A stretch of DNA of 64,000 bases from Clostridiales bacterium (GCA_018374355.1 JAHAFI010000005.1:1-64000), one strand, 5' to 3'; shown: positions 44,997-55,611, counted from the stretch's first letter. Numbers and translations are program-made. Notes: generated from the sequence alone by a model not told the origin.

Positions 44997-45620
44997 TTAT
45001 CGGTCAAATCTGATCTTCATATACGATTTGATCTCTTCCACACATTTCTCAAATCCCAGTTTTCCGGAATCCAGACACAGGTGATAGTTTCTCGCATCGG
45101 TCCAATCCCGTCCGGTATAATACTTACAGAAATCTCCTCTGTATTTGTCGGTTTTTGCGATGAACTTTTCCATCTCTTTTCTGGTCATGCTGTTGCGCTC
45201 CATAGCCCGTTCCATACAAAATTCCTTATCTGCATGAATGAAAACGCTCATCACATTGGGATAATTTCTGAGGATGTATTCTCCGCAGCGTCCCACGATT
45301 ACACAGGATTCGGATTCTGCCAGATCCTTGATAACCTTTGCCTGATAATTGAAAAGGTTGTCATCGGAAACAAATCCGCTGCTCTCCGGCGGAATTAAAT
45401 CACCGTCGTAAGGGCGTTTCAGGATTTTGAACCAACTGGCCATTTTCAGTCTCTCGTCTTTTTCACCGAAGAGACGCTCGTTGATTCCGCTCTCCTCTGA
45501 GGCCATTTTCAGGATTTCGCTGCTGTAGCAGTTGATTCCCAGTTCCTTTGCCAGCATGGCTCCGATGGTCTTTCCGCCGCTTCCGTACTGTCTCGCAATT
45601 GTAATTACTACATTATCCAT
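44997..45620 (-). CDS. Cytidylate kinase-like protein
   Basis: 207 residues of the cytidylate-kinase-like (AAA-type P-loop) family. The Walker A variant is ARQYGSGGKTIGAMLAKELG at the N-terminus; CVIVGRCGEYILRNYPNVMSVFIHAD (~95) and MTRKEMEKFIAKTDKYRGDF follow, with the LID Arg residues RAMERNSM. These proteins are common in Firmicutes and distinct from the essential Cmk; the true nucleotide substrate is unknown. RBS GGGGGTAG precedes the ATG. It follows livF by 12 bp, so it is the last gene of the liv operon. Confidence 0.88.
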   Translation of the reverse strand: MDNVVITIARQYGSGGKTIGAMLAKELGINCYSSEILKMASEESGINERLFGEKDERLKMASWFKILKRPYDGDLIPPESSGFVSDDNLFNYQAKVIKDLAESESCVIVGRCGEYILRNYPNVMSVFIHADKEFCMERAMERNSMTRKEMEKFIAKTDKYRGDFCKYYTGRDWTDARNYHLCLDSGKLGFEKCVEEIKSYMKIRFDR

Positions 45621-45632
45621 AAAATCTACCCC

Positions 45633-46343
45633 CTATTCGCCTAAATATGCTTTCTTTATGGAATCATCGTTCAGAAGATCCTCCGCTTTACCATCCAGCA
45701 CGATTTTTCCGGTCTCCAGAACGTAAGCCCGATCCGCGATGGACAGCGCTTTTTTTGCGTTCTGTTCTACCAGAAGCACTGTGGTTCCGCTCTTTGAAAC
45801 CTCCTGAATAATATCAAAGATTTCGTTTACCAGAATCGGAGACAAGCCCATGGAAGGTTCATCCATCAGGATAATCTTCGGCTGGGACATCAGTGCACGC
45901 CCCATAGCCAGCATCTGCTGTTCACCACCACTTAACGTTCCTGCCATCTGGTTTTTCCGCTCTTTCAGACGGGGAAACCTCTCATAAACCCGGTCTAAGC
46001 TTTTCTCGATTTCTTCTTTATCTTTTCTGGTGTAAGCCCCCATTTTCAGGTTCTCATATACGCTGAGATCAGCAAACACCCTTCTTCCTTCCGGTACATG
46101 GGCCATTCCCAGTGATACGATCTTGTGGGCGGGAATCTTTGTGATTTCCTTTCCCTCAAATACCACGGAACCTTTTTTCGGAGCAAGGAGTCCTGTGATG
46201 GTATGCAGGATCGTTGTTTTTCCCGCACCATTGGCTCCGATCAGAGCAATAACCTCGCCCTGATTGACCTCAAAGGATACCCCTTTGATTGCCTGAATCA
46301 TGCCGTAAGACACTTCCAGATCTTTGATTTCCAACATTGCCAT
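45633..46343 (-). CDS. livF: Branched-chain amino acid ABC transporter ATPase LivF
   Basis: 236 residues. Walker A GANGAGKTT (~36), signature LSGGEQQMLAMGRAL (~138) and Walker B IILMDEPSMGLSP (~157) are complete, with the LivF hallmark AHVPEGRRVFADLSV. It powers uptake of leucine, isoleucine and valine, or related amides, with LivG. RBS GGAGGAACGG precedes the ATG. It follows livG by 12 bp. Confidence 0.96.
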   Translation of the reverse strand: MAMLEIKDLEVSYGMIQAIKGVSFEVNQGEVIALIGANGAGKTTILHTITGLLAPKKGSVVFEGKEITKIPAHKIVSLGMAHVPEGRRVFADLSVYENLKMGAYTRKDKEEIEKSLDRVYERFPRLKERKNQMAGTLSGGEQQMLAMGRALMSQPKIILMDEPSMGLSPILVNEIFDIIQEVSKSGTTVLLVEQNAKKALSIADRAYVLETGKIVLDGKAEDLLNDDSIKKAYLGE

Positions 46344-46355
46344 AACCGTTCCTCC

Positions 46356-47117
46356 TTATTCTCCCAGATATGCGGTGATAACCTGAGGATTATTTAACAC
46401 CTCATTGGTATCTCCCTGTGCCAGCACCTGACCGAAGTTCAGCACTGTCAGTTTTTCGCAAATGCCGCCTACCAGTTTCATATCATGTTCAATCAGAAGA
46501 ATGGTCATATGGAACTTATCCCGCACAAAACGGATGGTATCCATCAGCTCTCTTGTTTCATTGGGGTTCATGCCCGCCGCCGGTTCATCCAGCAGAAGAA
46601 GCTGCGGATCAGTGGCCAGCGCTCTGGCAATTTCCAGCTTCCTCTGTTTACCGTAGGGAAGATTGGAAGCCTTTGTCTGTGCTTCCTTTTCCAGCCCGAA
46701 AACCTCCAGAAGCTCCATAGCCTTCTCATTCATCTCTTTTTCAACCTTCCGGTATTTGGGCAGGCGAAGAATTCCTTCAATGGTGGAATAGGGATGATTA
46801 TTGTGAAGTCCCACCTTTACATTATCAAGCACCGTCAATTCCTTGAACAGACGGATGTTCTGAAAGGTTCTGGCGATTCCCGCTTTATTGATCTCGATGA
46901 TACTTTTTCCTGTGATATCTTTACCTCCCAGCGTGATTTTTCCCGTATTGGGACGGTACACTCCGGTCAAAAGGTTAAATATGGTGGTTTTTCCCGCACC
47001 ATTTGGTCCGATCAGTCCGTAGAGCTGTTCTTTTTCGATGGTAATATCAAAACCGTCTACCGCCTTCAAACCTCCAAAGGAGATTCCCAGATTTTTTACT
47101 TCTAACAATGCTGCCAT
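46356..47117 (-). CDS. livG: Branched-chain amino acid ABC transporter ATPase LivG
   Basis: 253 residues. Walker A GPNGAGKTT, the LivG-specific GIARTFQNIRLFKELTVLDN, a degenerate signature LPYGKQRKLEIARAL and Walker B LLLLDEPAAGMNP, ending with the family tail LNFGQVLAQGDTNEVLNNPQVITAYLG. The ATG at 47117 has AAGGAGG upstream and is 1 bp after the livM stop; an upstream in-frame extension lies inside livM and is rejected. Confidence 0.96.
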   Translation of the reverse strand: MAALLEVKNLGISFGGLKAVDGFDITIEKEQLYGLIGPNGAGKTTIFNLLTGVYRPNTGKITLGGKDITGKSIIEINKAGIARTFQNIRLFKELTVLDNVKVGLHNNHPYSTIEGILRLPKYRKVEKEMNEKAMELLEVFGLEKEAQTKASNLPYGKQRKLEIARALATDPQLLLLDEPAAGMNPNETRELMDTIRFVRDKFHMTILLIEHDMKLVGGICEKLTVLNFGQVLAQGDTNEVLNNPQVITAYLGE

Positions 47118-47118
47118 A

Positions 47119-48180
47119 TTACTGAGCCTCCTTTTTCTTATTTTTTCCAAAAGACAGATGCTTTTCTCTCCACTCAACAGCCTTCGGCGCCCAGTTGAAC
47201 AGCATCATGACAATCAAAACAATTGCGTAGATCAGCATACGGTAGTCGGACAGTCCGCGGAGAAGCTCCGGCAGAAGGGTCAGGACTACGGCTGCAATCA
47301 TAGAGCCTCTCAGATTTCCAATGCCGCCCAGCACCACGAATACCAGAATCATGATGGACATGTTGTATCCGAAGTTGTTTGTATTTGCAGACAGCGTGGA
47401 CAGGTTATGACCGTACAGCACGCCTGCCAGACCTGCCAGCGCTGCGGAGATGGTAAACGCCATCAGTTTGTATTTTGTAATATTGATTCCCACGGATTCC
47501 GCTGCAATCCGGTTGTCACGGATTGCCATGATTGCCCTTCCGTCTCTGGAATGCACCAGACGTATCACAATAAACAGGGTCAGCAAAACCAGAAGCATAC
47601 CGATGGTAAAGCTGGCGTCATTGGGCGTTCCCGTGATTCCCTGCGGGCCGTTGACGATAACAACTCCATCCGGCTCCATATTGAGCGCCATGGTATCTTT
47701 CATGGAAAAATGAAAACCGTTTTTATCCTTGCCGATAAAAAGCACATTCACCAGATTCTTGATAATCTCTCCGAAGGCCAGCGTCACGATAGCAAGATAG
47801 TCGCCTTTCAGACGCAGTACCGGAATACCGATCAGAATTCCGAACGCAGCCGCCACAAGCGCTCCGATCAAAAGGGCAAGGAAAAAGCGCAGCGGCGCAA
47901 AGGTAATCACATCCTGCGTGCATTTCGAGAAAAATGCACTGGAAAATGCGCCTACACACATAAATCCCGCATGGCCCAGACTCAGTTCTCCCAGAATACC
48001 AACTACCAGATTCAGGGAAACCGCAAGAATAATATAGGTACAAAGCGGCACCATCAGACCTTTTAAAAGGCTGGAAACACTGCCGGTATAGATCAGCGCC
48101 TGCATGATCAGATAAGCAAGAACCACAATGCCGTATGTAATCATATTCTGTTTTGTTATTTTGTTCATCTTCTTTAACAT
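47119..48180 (-). CDS. livM: Branched-chain amino acid ABC transporter permease LivM
   Basis: 353 residues with about 9-10 membrane helices. The landmarks are ILAVSLNLVVGILGELSLGHAGFM, YLAIVTLAFGEIIKNL and, in the ATPase-contact loop, RAIMAIRDNRIAAESVGINI. I chose the ATG 48180 with AGGTGG just before it; a GTG three codons upstream touches the livH stop and is the alternative. It ends 1 bp before livG. Confidence 0.94.
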   Translation of the reverse strand: MLKKMNKITKQNMITYGIVVLAYLIMQALIYTGSVSSLLKGLMVPLCTYIILAVSLNLVVGILGELSLGHAGFMCVGAFSSAFFSKCTQDVITFAPLRFFLALLIGALVAAAFGILIGIPVLRLKGDYLAIVTLAFGEIIKNLVNVLFIGKDKNGFHFSMKDTMALNMEPDGVVIVNGPQGITGTPNDASFTIGMLLVLLTLFIVIRLVHSRDGRAIMAIRDNRIAAESVGINITKYKLMAFTISAALAGLAGVLYGHNLSTLSANTNNFGYNMSIMILVFVVLGGIGNLRGSMIAAVVLTLLPELLRGLSDYRMLIYAIVLIVMMLFNWAPKAVEWREKHLSFGKNKKKEAQ

Positions 48181-48189
48181 CCCATCCAC

Positions 48190-49074
48190 CTACACTTTCT
48201 CCTGAATATTTTTACCGAGAATACCCGTAGGTTTCACCAGCAGCACCACGATCAGAACAGCAAACACGATAGCATCTGCCATCTGGGAAGAAATGTATGC
48301 CTTACTGAGAATCTCAATGATACCCAGAAGGATTCCTCCGATAAACGCTCCCGGAATCGAGCCGATTCCTCCGAATACTGCGGCAACGAAAGCCTTGATA
48401 CCCGGCATAGCGCCTGTATACGGGGTCAGGCTCGGGTAAGCAGAGCACAGAAGAACACCTGCAATAGCCGCTAGGGCAGAACCGATGGCAAAGGTCAGGG
48501 CAATGGTGCCGTTGACATTGATCCCCATAAGCTGGGCTGCCCCCTTATCCTCAGACACTGCCCGCATGGCCTGACCGGCTTTTGTATTTTTGATAAACAA
48601 AGTCAGCGCTACCATGATCACGATGCAGACCAGAATCGTCACAATGGTCTCACCGGAAATATTCAAAGCTCCTCCTGCCAGTGACAGCCCCTTAAAGCTG
48701 ATAGCCGTAGGGAAGGACTGGGTATTGGAACCGAAGATCAAAAGCGCCAGATTCTGCAGAAGATAGCTGACACCGATGGCTGTGATCAACACAGCCAGAG
48801 GAGACGCCGCATTTCGCAGCGGTTTGTAGGCAATTCTCTCAATCAGCATACCCAATCCGGTACACACAACAACTGCAATCAGCACAGCCGCGATCGGCGG
48901 CAGTCCGGCTTTCGTCATACCGATCAGCACCACGTAGGCTCCAACCATGATGACATCACCATGAGCGAAATTCAGCATCTTGGCGATTCCGTAAACCATG
49001 GTATACCCCAGTGCGATGATTGCATATACGCTTCCTAAGCTCAGTCCGTTGATTAAATAAGAAATAAAACTCAT
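48190..49074 (-). CDS. livH: Branched-chain amino acid ABC transporter permease LivH
   Basis: 294 residues with about 8 helices. Motifs: GLSLGSVYAIIALGYTMVYGIAKMLNFAHGDV at the N-terminus (the family's FAHG) and the coupling loop GQAMRAVSEDKGAAQLMGINV (~165), then PGIKAFVAAVFGGIGSIPGA. It forms the channel with LivM. It follows livJ after an 87-bp gap holding a hairpin. Confidence 0.95.
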   Translation of the reverse strand: MSFISYLINGLSLGSVYAIIALGYTMVYGIAKMLNFAHGDVIMVGAYVVLIGMTKAGLPPIAAVLIAVVVCTGLGMLIERIAYKPLRNAASPLAVLITAIGVSYLLQNLALLIFGSNTQSFPTAISFKGLSLAGGALNISGETIVTILVCIVIMVALTLFIKNTKAGQAMRAVSEDKGAAQLMGINVNGTIALTFAIGSALAAIAGVLLCSAYPSLTPYTGAMPGIKAFVAAVFGGIGSIPGAFIGGILLGIIEILSKAYISSQMADAIVFAVLIVVLLVKPTGILGKNIQEKV

Positions 49075-49128
49075 ATACGCACCCTCTCATCTTTTTTTAC
49101 CTTATTCTAACACAAACGATGTTAGAAA

Positions 49129-49156
49129 AAAAGGGCTGCCTGCGGCAACCCCTTTA
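49129..49156 (-). terminator. Hairpin between livJ and livH
   Basis: AAGGGGTTGCC and GGCAGCCCTT form an imperfect stem with loop GCA, followed by TTTTTT on the minus strand, 3 bp after the livJ stop. A leaky terminator here would make the binding protein in excess over the membrane genes, as is common in ABC operons. Confidence 0.7.
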
Positions 49157-49161
49157 TTTTT

Positions 49162-50325
49162 TTATTCCATTTCCTGATAGGAACCATTGGTAATTACAAA
49201 TACTTTTGCTTCCTTACTCGGCTCTCCGTCTGCACTCCAACTGATTCCTGTTCCTGTCATACCGTCAATAGTGATTTCTGTCATAGCTGTTTTCAGCTTA
49301 TCACACATATCTGATACGGACATATCCGGTGTCAGCTCTGCTTTTTCTGCTGCTGCTTTGATAACGTATACGCAGTCATATGCATCTGCTGCAAACTGTG
49401 TTGGGGAAATTTCAAATTTTTCTTCGTAATCTTTTACAAATTTCTGTGTCTTTTCATCCGGTGCATCTGCAGTAAATGGTGTCATGAGCATTGCTCCTTC
49501 TGCCAGAGCTGCATCGAAGTTTTCCACATCCAGAATACCATCCAGACCGTCACAACCAAAGAATGCAGGTTTGAATCCCATCTTGTCTGCCTGTGTCAGA
49601 ATCAGGGAAGCTTCCTGATAATAAATTGGCAGGAATACCAGTTCCGCGCCGCTGTCTTTTGCTTTCTGAAGCTGTACGGAGAAATCTGTTTTGTTGTCAG
49701 CAGTAAACGCTTCTGCTGCTACGATTTCAAATCCCTGATTTTTTGCTTCTGCTGCAAAGTTGGTATAGATACCGGAAGAATATACATCAGAGCTGTCGTA
49801 AATAACTGCAACTTTGGATGCCAGACCTTTTTCTCCGATATATTTTGCAGATTCTGTACCCTGACTCGGGTCAGAGAAGCACATACGGAATGCATTGTCA
49901 TACTGGATACTTTCCACAGCAGTAGCGGAAGGTGTCAACTGGAACAGGTTGTCCTCATGGGATTTTGCAACAACTGCTGTACACGGTGCGGAAGTTGTGG
50001 TTCCCACCAGAAGCTGCATCCCCCAGTCTTTCAGGGTGTTGTACGCATTGACAGATTTTTCTGCATTGTGCTCGTCATCTTCAAATTTGTATTCAATCTT
50101 TTTTCCGTTGATTCCGCCTGCTGCGTTGATTTCGTCAACTGCAAGCTGTGTACCATTTTTTACTGCTTCACCGTAAGCTGCTGCTCCACCGGTGATCGGT
50201 CCGATAGCACCGATTTTAAATGTGTCGGCTGATCCGGCTGATTCTTTGCTGCCGCAGCCTGCCAGAGATGAAACCACCAGCGCTGAAGCAGCTAAAAGAC
50301 TTGCAAATTTTTTTAAATTTTTCAT
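49162..50325 (-). CDS. livJ: Branched-chain amino acid-binding lipoprotein
   Basis: 387 residues. A lipoprotein signal ends at LAGC (Cys 24); the mature part is a Leu/Ile/Val-binding type 1 periplasmic fold: FKIGAIGPITGGAAAYGEAV, AVDEINAAGGINGKKIEYKFEDDEHNAEKSVN, VGTTTSAPCTAV and LPIYYQEASLILTQADKMG. The ATG at 50325 is preceded by GGAGGAGATAGTT; the ATG 19 codons upstream has no site. First gene of the liv operon. Confidence 0.96.
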   Translation of the reverse strand: MKNLKKFASLLAASALVVSSLAGCGSKESAGSADTFKIGAIGPITGGAAAYGEAVKNGTQLAVDEINAAGGINGKKIEYKFEDDEHNAEKSVNAYNTLKDWGMQLLVGTTTSAPCTAVVAKSHEDNLFQLTPSATAVESIQYDNAFRMCFSDPSQGTESAKYIGEKGLASKVAVIYDSSDVYSSGIYTNFAAEAKNQGFEIVAAEAFTADNKTDFSVQLQKAKDSGAELVFLPIYYQEASLILTQADKMGFKPAFFGCDGLDGILDVENFDAALAEGAMLMTPFTADAPDEKTQKFVKDYEEKFEISPTQFAADAYDCVYVIKAAAEKAELTPDMSVSDMCDKLKTAMTEITIDGMTGTGISWSADGEPSKEAKVFVITNGSYQEME

Positions 50326-50366
50326 AACTATCTCCTCCTTCATTTCATCCGAAATATTTATTGAAT

Positions 50367-50395
50367 ATAATACGCCACACATTGGGGGTTGTCAA
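50367..50395 (-). promoter_or_regulatory. Promoter of the liv operon
   Basis: Minus strand consensus TTGACA (50390-50395), 17 bp, TATTAT (50367-50372), about 40 bp upstream of livJ. Confidence 0.75.
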
Positions 50396-50543
50396 TGGAT
50401 TCCTGCAATTTAATACTTTAATTTGCTAATTTTCTACGTTTTTTCCTTTCTACCGAACTAAAGTGATTGAGGAGGCCGTTTTTATTTCTCTCTTTTCACC
50501 GGGCCGAAAACATGTTACAGTACATCTATAAGGAGGTTTTACC

Positions 50544-51077
50544 ATGAAGCCATTATTAATTGTCGTAGATATGCAAAATGATTTTATCACTCAGGCCCTT
50601 GGCACGCCGGAGGCCCGGGCAATCCTTCCCGCCGCTGTTGAAAAGATTAAAAACTGGGACGGACTTGTCTTCTATACCAGAGACACCCACCACTCTGACT
50701 ATCTGAATACCGCTGAAGGAAAGAAACTCCCCGTTCCCCACTGCATCGAAAACAGTGAAGGCTGGGAGCTTGCGCCGGAAATCGCAGCCTGTGTACGCCC
50801 GGAGGATCTGCTCTTTGACAAGCCCACCTTCGGAAGCACCGCCCTCGCTCATGAAGCTGCGAAGCTGGGAAGAGCAAACCAGCTTTCTTCCATTACCCTG
50901 ATTGGCCTTTGTACCGATATCTGTGTAATTTCCAACGCAATGCTTTTGAAAGCTGCCCTTCCGGAAATCGAAATCACCGTTGACCCTTCCTGCTGTGCAG
51001 GCGTTACTCCTGAAAGCCATGAAAACGCTCTTCGGGCTATGGCCATGTGCCAGATCACGGTTTCGGATCACAAATAA
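50544..51077 (+). CDS. Cysteine hydrolase (nicotinamidase/isochorismatase family)
   Basis: 177 residues. The catalytic triad is visible: Asp in LLIVVDMQNDFITQALG (~9), Lys in LLFDKPTFGSTA (~94) and Cys in IGLCTDICVISNAML (~125), with a cis-peptide region ahead of the Cys. The small size and CTDIC motif favour nicotinamidase (PncA), but other amidases of the family are possible. AAGGAGG lies 8 nt before the ATG. The next gene follows 28 bp later on the same strand. Confidence 0.88.
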   Translation: MKPLLIVVDMQNDFITQALGTPEARAILPAAVEKIKNWDGLVFYTRDTHHSDYLNTAEGKKLPVPHCIENSEGWELAPEIAACVRPEDLLFDKPTFGSTALAHEAAKLGRANQLSSITLIGLCTDICVISNAMLLKAALPEIEITVDPSCCAGVTPESHENALRAMAMCQITVSDHK

Positions 51078-51105
51078 CGAACTTTTCAAAGAAAGGATTT
51101 TACTT

Positions 51106-51312
51106 ATGATTATCACAAAAGAGATGACCATCCCTGAATTACTGGAAATGGATGAACGGGCCGCCGGAATCCTCATGCAGTCCGGAATGAACTGTGTGGG
51201 CTGCGCTTCTGCCGCCGGAGAAACTCTGGAGGAAGCCGCTATAGAGCATGGCATCGACCCGGTTCTTCTGGTGCGGAAGCTGAATCTCTATCTCACCGGA
51301 CAGGTTGTGTGA
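51106..51312 (+). CDS. DUF1858 redox disulfide protein (Hcp-associated type)
   Basis: 68 residues. The pattern EMTIPELLEMDERAAGILMQ, SGMNCVGCASAAGETLEEAA, EHGID matches the small DUF1858 / hybrid-cluster-protein-associated redox domain with a CxxC (residues ~28-31). It is thought to pass electrons or act as a thiol switch for Hcp in some genomes, but hcp here is 32 kb away. AAAGGATTTTACTT precedes the ATG at 51106. Probably cotranscribed with the preceding hydrolase. Confidence 0.88.
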   Translation: MIITKEMTIPELLEMDERAAGILMQSGMNCVGCASAAGETLEEAAIEHGIDPVLLVRKLNLYLTGQVV

Positions 51313-51380
51313 CCGGATTTTCTGGGGATTATTTCAAATGTACGCCAAAGCGTACTCAAATTTTTCATGCTAAATTCAAA

Positions 51381-51408
51381 GACTGCCGGACTTCTCATCC
51401 GGCAGCCT
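51381..51408. terminator. Bidirectional terminator
   Basis: CTGCCGGA (51383-51390) and TCCGGCAG (51398-51405) form a perfect stem with CTTTCT on the right and AAAG on the left, between the convergent DUF1858 and cupin genes. Confidence 0.65.
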
Positions 51409-51413
51409 TTCTA

Positions 51414-51755
51414 TTATTCATTATAGACCAAAGCCATAAAGACCAGTTCTTCATCCGTAGGATTTTCCAGAGAATGGCTCTGTCCCACTTCGATCGTGCA
51501 TACATCCCCCGGTCTCACTTCTGTCCTCGTCCCATCGTTATCCACAAAAATACCGGTTCCTTTTAAGATAAAATACGGTTCTGTGTTTCCCACATGCTGA
51601 TGCCAGCCCACACTGCTGTGAGGACGCAAAACAGCCATTGCATAGAGAGATCCATGACCATTCAGTTCTTCCGGAGATACAATGTGGTGAAATTCCACAC
51701 TTCCCTCTCCTCCTCTCGGATTTTCCACAACTGCAATCTTTGCTTTTCTTACCAT
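51414..51755 (-). CDS. Cupin-domain protein
   Basis: 113-residue single-domain cupin. Motif 1, HSSVGWHQHVGNTEPYFILKG, and motif 2, PGDVCTIEVGQSHSLEN, give the His/Glu metal ligands. It could be a sugar isomerase, epimerase or a binding protein. It lies 8 bp downstream of the GH51 gene, implying a role with arabinose. The start MVRKAKIAV at 51755 has AGGAGGAAAA upstream. Confidence 0.88.
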   Translation of the reverse strand: MVRKAKIAVVENPRGGEGSVEFHHIVSPEELNGHGSLYAMAVLRPHSSVGWHQHVGNTEPYFILKGTGIFVDNDGTRTEVRPGDVCTIEVGQSHSLENPTDEELVFMALVYNE

Positions 51756-51763
51756 TTTTCCTC

Positions 51764-53293
<1,530 letters not shown>

Positions 53294-53362
53294 TTACTAT
53301 ATCTTTTACAACTATTCTATCTTTTCCTTATTTTTTCTTCCATTCCCTTTCTTCCGAAAAAC

Positions 53363-53392
53363 TTGACTTTTCTTCCGGTTTTATGGTACGTT
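53363..53392 (+). promoter_or_regulatory. Candidate promoter of the AraC-type gene
   Basis: TTGACT (53363-53368), 18 bp, TACGTT (53387-53392), about 37 bp before the ATG. The -10 is weak. Confidence 0.4.
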
Positions 53393-53428
53393 CATACACA
53401 GAATTTATTCTTTGGGAGGCAGGAAAAG

Positions 53429-54211
53429 ATGTTTCAAATCAATTACTGTGAGTTCAACCGTTCCAATTATGACTGTGACCGTATCTACCGCCCCGGCGGA
53501 AGCGGCGATTATCTGTTTCTTCTGCTGAAAACCCCTATGAAATTCCATCTGAACGGGCAATTGATTCTTTCCAGAGAAAATGCCTGCATCCTCTACACCC
53601 CCGGCGTCTGTCAGGATTATCAGGCTGTGCGGAAATTCCGGAACAGCTATATGCATTTTTCTACGGATCTTGCTTTCGAGTCCAAATATGCTATTCCCGT
53701 GAATCAACTGCTTTACCCCCACAATTTTCAGGAAATGGATCTTATTTTCCAGAAAATCCAGATGGAATACCTTACCAGAGCGCCCCACTATCAGGATATG
53801 CTCCGCACCCTCTCGGAAACTCTGTTTCTCCTTTTATCCCGTTCCCTGATCCAGCCCTCCTTTGAACACCTTCCTGAGTTTCCTCTGCTCCACACCTTTC
53901 AGAATCTGCGCCTGCAGATGCTTCGAACCTGTGAGGAGGACTGGACCATCGGCCGTCTCTGTCTGGAAAGCAATATGGCTAAAAGCCAGTTTTACCATTA
54001 CTATAAACTGTTTTTTGAAACCACGCCCAAAGCGGAGCTTTTGCAGGCGCGCATGGAGAAGGCCAGAACCCTGCTGACCAATGAAGCCCTGCAAGTCCAA
54101 CAGGTCGCGCGGCTCTGCGGTTTTACCAATACCCAGCATTTTTCCCGGTATTTTAAGGAGTGGTACCATTGTTCTCCAAAATTTTTCCAAAATCCCGAAA
54201 AAAATGCTTGA
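53429..54211 (+). CDS. AraC-family regulator divergent from GH51 gene
   Basis: 260 residues: N-terminal sensor half (~1-150, with a CILYTPGVCQDYQAV cupin-like strand) and C-terminal AraC HTH pair (~165-258: WTIGRLCLESNMAKSQFYHYY, LQVQQVARLCGFTNTQHFSRYF). The ATG at 53429 has GGGAGG about 10 nt upstream; the frame continues further back but overlaps the GH51 gene in antisense. Likely activator of the arabinofuranosidase-cupin pair. Its stop codon overlaps the -35 box of the tRNA-Thr promoter. Confidence 0.9.
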   Translation: MFQINYCEFNRSNYDCDRIYRPGGSGDYLFLLLKTPMKFHLNGQLILSRENACILYTPGVCQDYQAVRKFRNSYMHFSTDLAFESKYAIPVNQLLYPHNFQEMDLIFQKIQMEYLTRAPHYQDMLRTLSETLFLLLSRSLIQPSFEHLPEFPLLHTFQNLRLQMLRTCEEDWTIGRLCLESNMAKSQFYHYYKLFFETTPKAELLQARMEKARTLLTNEALQVQQVARLCGFTNTQHFSRYFKEWYHCSPKFFQNPEKNA

Positions 54212-54236
54212 CTTTTGAAAGCCTTTTTGTTAGAAT
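54208..54236 (+). promoter_or_regulatory. Promoter of tRNA-Thr
   Basis: TTGACT (54208-54213), 17 bp, TAGAAT (54231-54236), 50 bp before the tRNA; the -35 box overlaps the TGA stop of the preceding gene. Confidence 0.65.
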
Positions 54237-54286
54237 ATCTAACTGTAGCGGGCAATGAATAAGAAATTGCCGCAAAGCTGCAAAAC

Positions 54287-54358
54287 GCTGATGTGGCTCA
54301 GAGGTAGAGCACTTCCTTGGTAAGGAAGGGGTCACGGGTTCAATTCCCGTCATCAGCT
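54287..54358 (+). tRNA. tRNA-Thr (GGT)
   Basis: 72-nt cloverleaf: acceptor GCTGATG/CATCAGC, D-arm GGCTCAGAGGTAGAGC, anticodon stem CTTCC/GGAAG with loop TTGGTAA (anticodon GGT), T-arm ACGGGTTCAATTCCCGT, discriminator T. CCA is not encoded. Confidence 0.95.
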
Positions 54359-54378
54359 TTTTTTATTTTCCAAAACTC

Positions 54379-54417
54379 AAAAAAAGCATCTCCGTTTTTG
54401 CGGCAGATGCTTTTTTT
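54379..54417. terminator. Bidirectional terminator between tRNA-Thr and the MFS gene
   Basis: AAAAAAGCATCT and AGATGCTTTTTT form a 12-bp stem with A/T runs on both sides, serving the convergent units. Confidence 0.85.
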
Positions 54418-54426
54418 GATAATATC

Positions 54427-55587
54427 TTAATCCGTCTGTACTCTTTTGAATGTCTTTTCTACCATAATAATCATCATCACAAAGAAAATCAGCAGATAAA
54501 CCGGAAACAGTTTGATACTGACATGGTTCGCAAGCAGCCCGAAAATCGGCGGCATAAACGTAGAACCAACATAAGCGCTTGCCATCTGGATGCCAATGAT
54601 TGCCTGAGAATTCTTTGCACCAAAGTTGGCCGGGGTGGAATGAATAATGCTGGGATAAACCGGAGCACATCCAAAGCCGATAATAATCAGGCCAGCCAGT
54701 GCAAACAGATCCGTCTCAACCGGCAGAAGGAGACATAAAACCCCCGCCAGAATCACTCCTGTACCGATTCGAATCATCTGCCTGTCACCGAATTTTTCTG
54801 AAATAAAACCTGCAAGAAATCTTCCTGCGGTAATTCCGATAAAGAAAAGAGAGCCAAAGGCAGCCGCAACCTCTTTGGAGATTTCCCGCGCTTCCACCAA
54901 ATAACTGCTTGCCCACAACATGGTTGTACTTTCCGCCGCACAATATCCTAAAAAACCAAGAAGCAGGTACGGCACTCCTTTGATCTTCAGCGCCCCTTTT
55001 ATTCCAATGACCTCGTTTGTTTCTTCTTCATCGGCAGCGCTTTTATTGACCTTCCATACCGGCAGTGTCAGTACCAGAATCACAGCGATGGCAAACTGAA
55101 TACCGGAAGTCATGCGATAGCCGTCGTTCCAGACAGAATTTGTCAGCGCCCAGCTCATCACGTAAGGACTGATGATTGTCCCCACGCCCCAGAAGCAGTG
55201 AAGCCAACTCATGTGTCTGGAATTATAATGAAGCGCCACATAATTGTTCAGTGCCGCATCAATTGCCCCTGCACCCAAGCCATAGGGAATTGCCCAAAGA
55301 CACAGCATCCAGAACTCTGTTGCAAGTGAGAAGCCGAAAAGAGCTGCCGCCGTCATAAAAACACTGACTACAGTCACATATCTGGTTCCAAATTTTTTGG
55401 TTAACCGTTCAGATACCAGACTTGAACAAATGGTTCCTCCGCAAATGATGAAGGAAACAATTCCCATGTAAGAAATTGGGACGTTAAAAACTTCCCGCAT
55501 GGTCGGCCATCCCGATCCCAGAAGCGGATCCGGCAAGCCAAGGCTGATAAAAGCCAGATAGATTAATGCTAACAATAATAAATACAT
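54427..55587 (-). CDS. MFS transporter
   Basis: 386 residues with about 12 membrane helices; the N-terminus LGLPDPLLGSGWPTMREVFNVP and the loop SERLTKKFGTRYVTV (motif A-like, between helices 2 and 3) are typical of the FucP/YbjJ-like MFS permeases for sugars or unknown solutes. The second-half A motif reads FISEKFGDRQMIRIG. AGGAGGAG precedes the ATG. It lies 24 bp downstream of the sigma-H gene, so read-through is possible. Substrate unknown. Confidence 0.88.
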   Translation of the reverse strand: MYLLLLALIYLAFISLGLPDPLLGSGWPTMREVFNVPISYMGIVSFIICGGTICSSLVSERLTKKFGTRYVTVVSVFMTAAALFGFSLATEFWMLCLWAIPYGLGAGAIDAALNNYVALHYNSRHMSWLHCFWGVGTIISPYVMSWALTNSVWNDGYRMTSGIQFAIAVILVLTLPVWKVNKSAADEEETNEVIGIKGALKIKGVPYLLLGFLGYCAAESTTMLWASSYLVEAREISKEVAAAFGSLFFIGITAGRFLAGFISEKFGDRQMIRIGTGVILAGVLCLLLPVETDLFALAGLIIIGFGCAPVYPSIIHSTPANFGAKNSQAIIGIQMASAYVGSTFMPPIFGLLANHVSIKLFPVYLLIFFVMMIIMVEKTFKRVQTD

Positions 55588-55611
55588 TTTCTCCTCCTGT
55601 ATACCTTACTT

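Noticed and set aside
47038..48066. Plus-strand frame of about 340 codons rich in His and Gln
   Set aside because: Antisense to livM.
54153..54353. Minus-strand frame containing a TGIEP/VTP-like peptide
   Set aside because: It is the complement of tRNA-Thr, a well-known spurious call.
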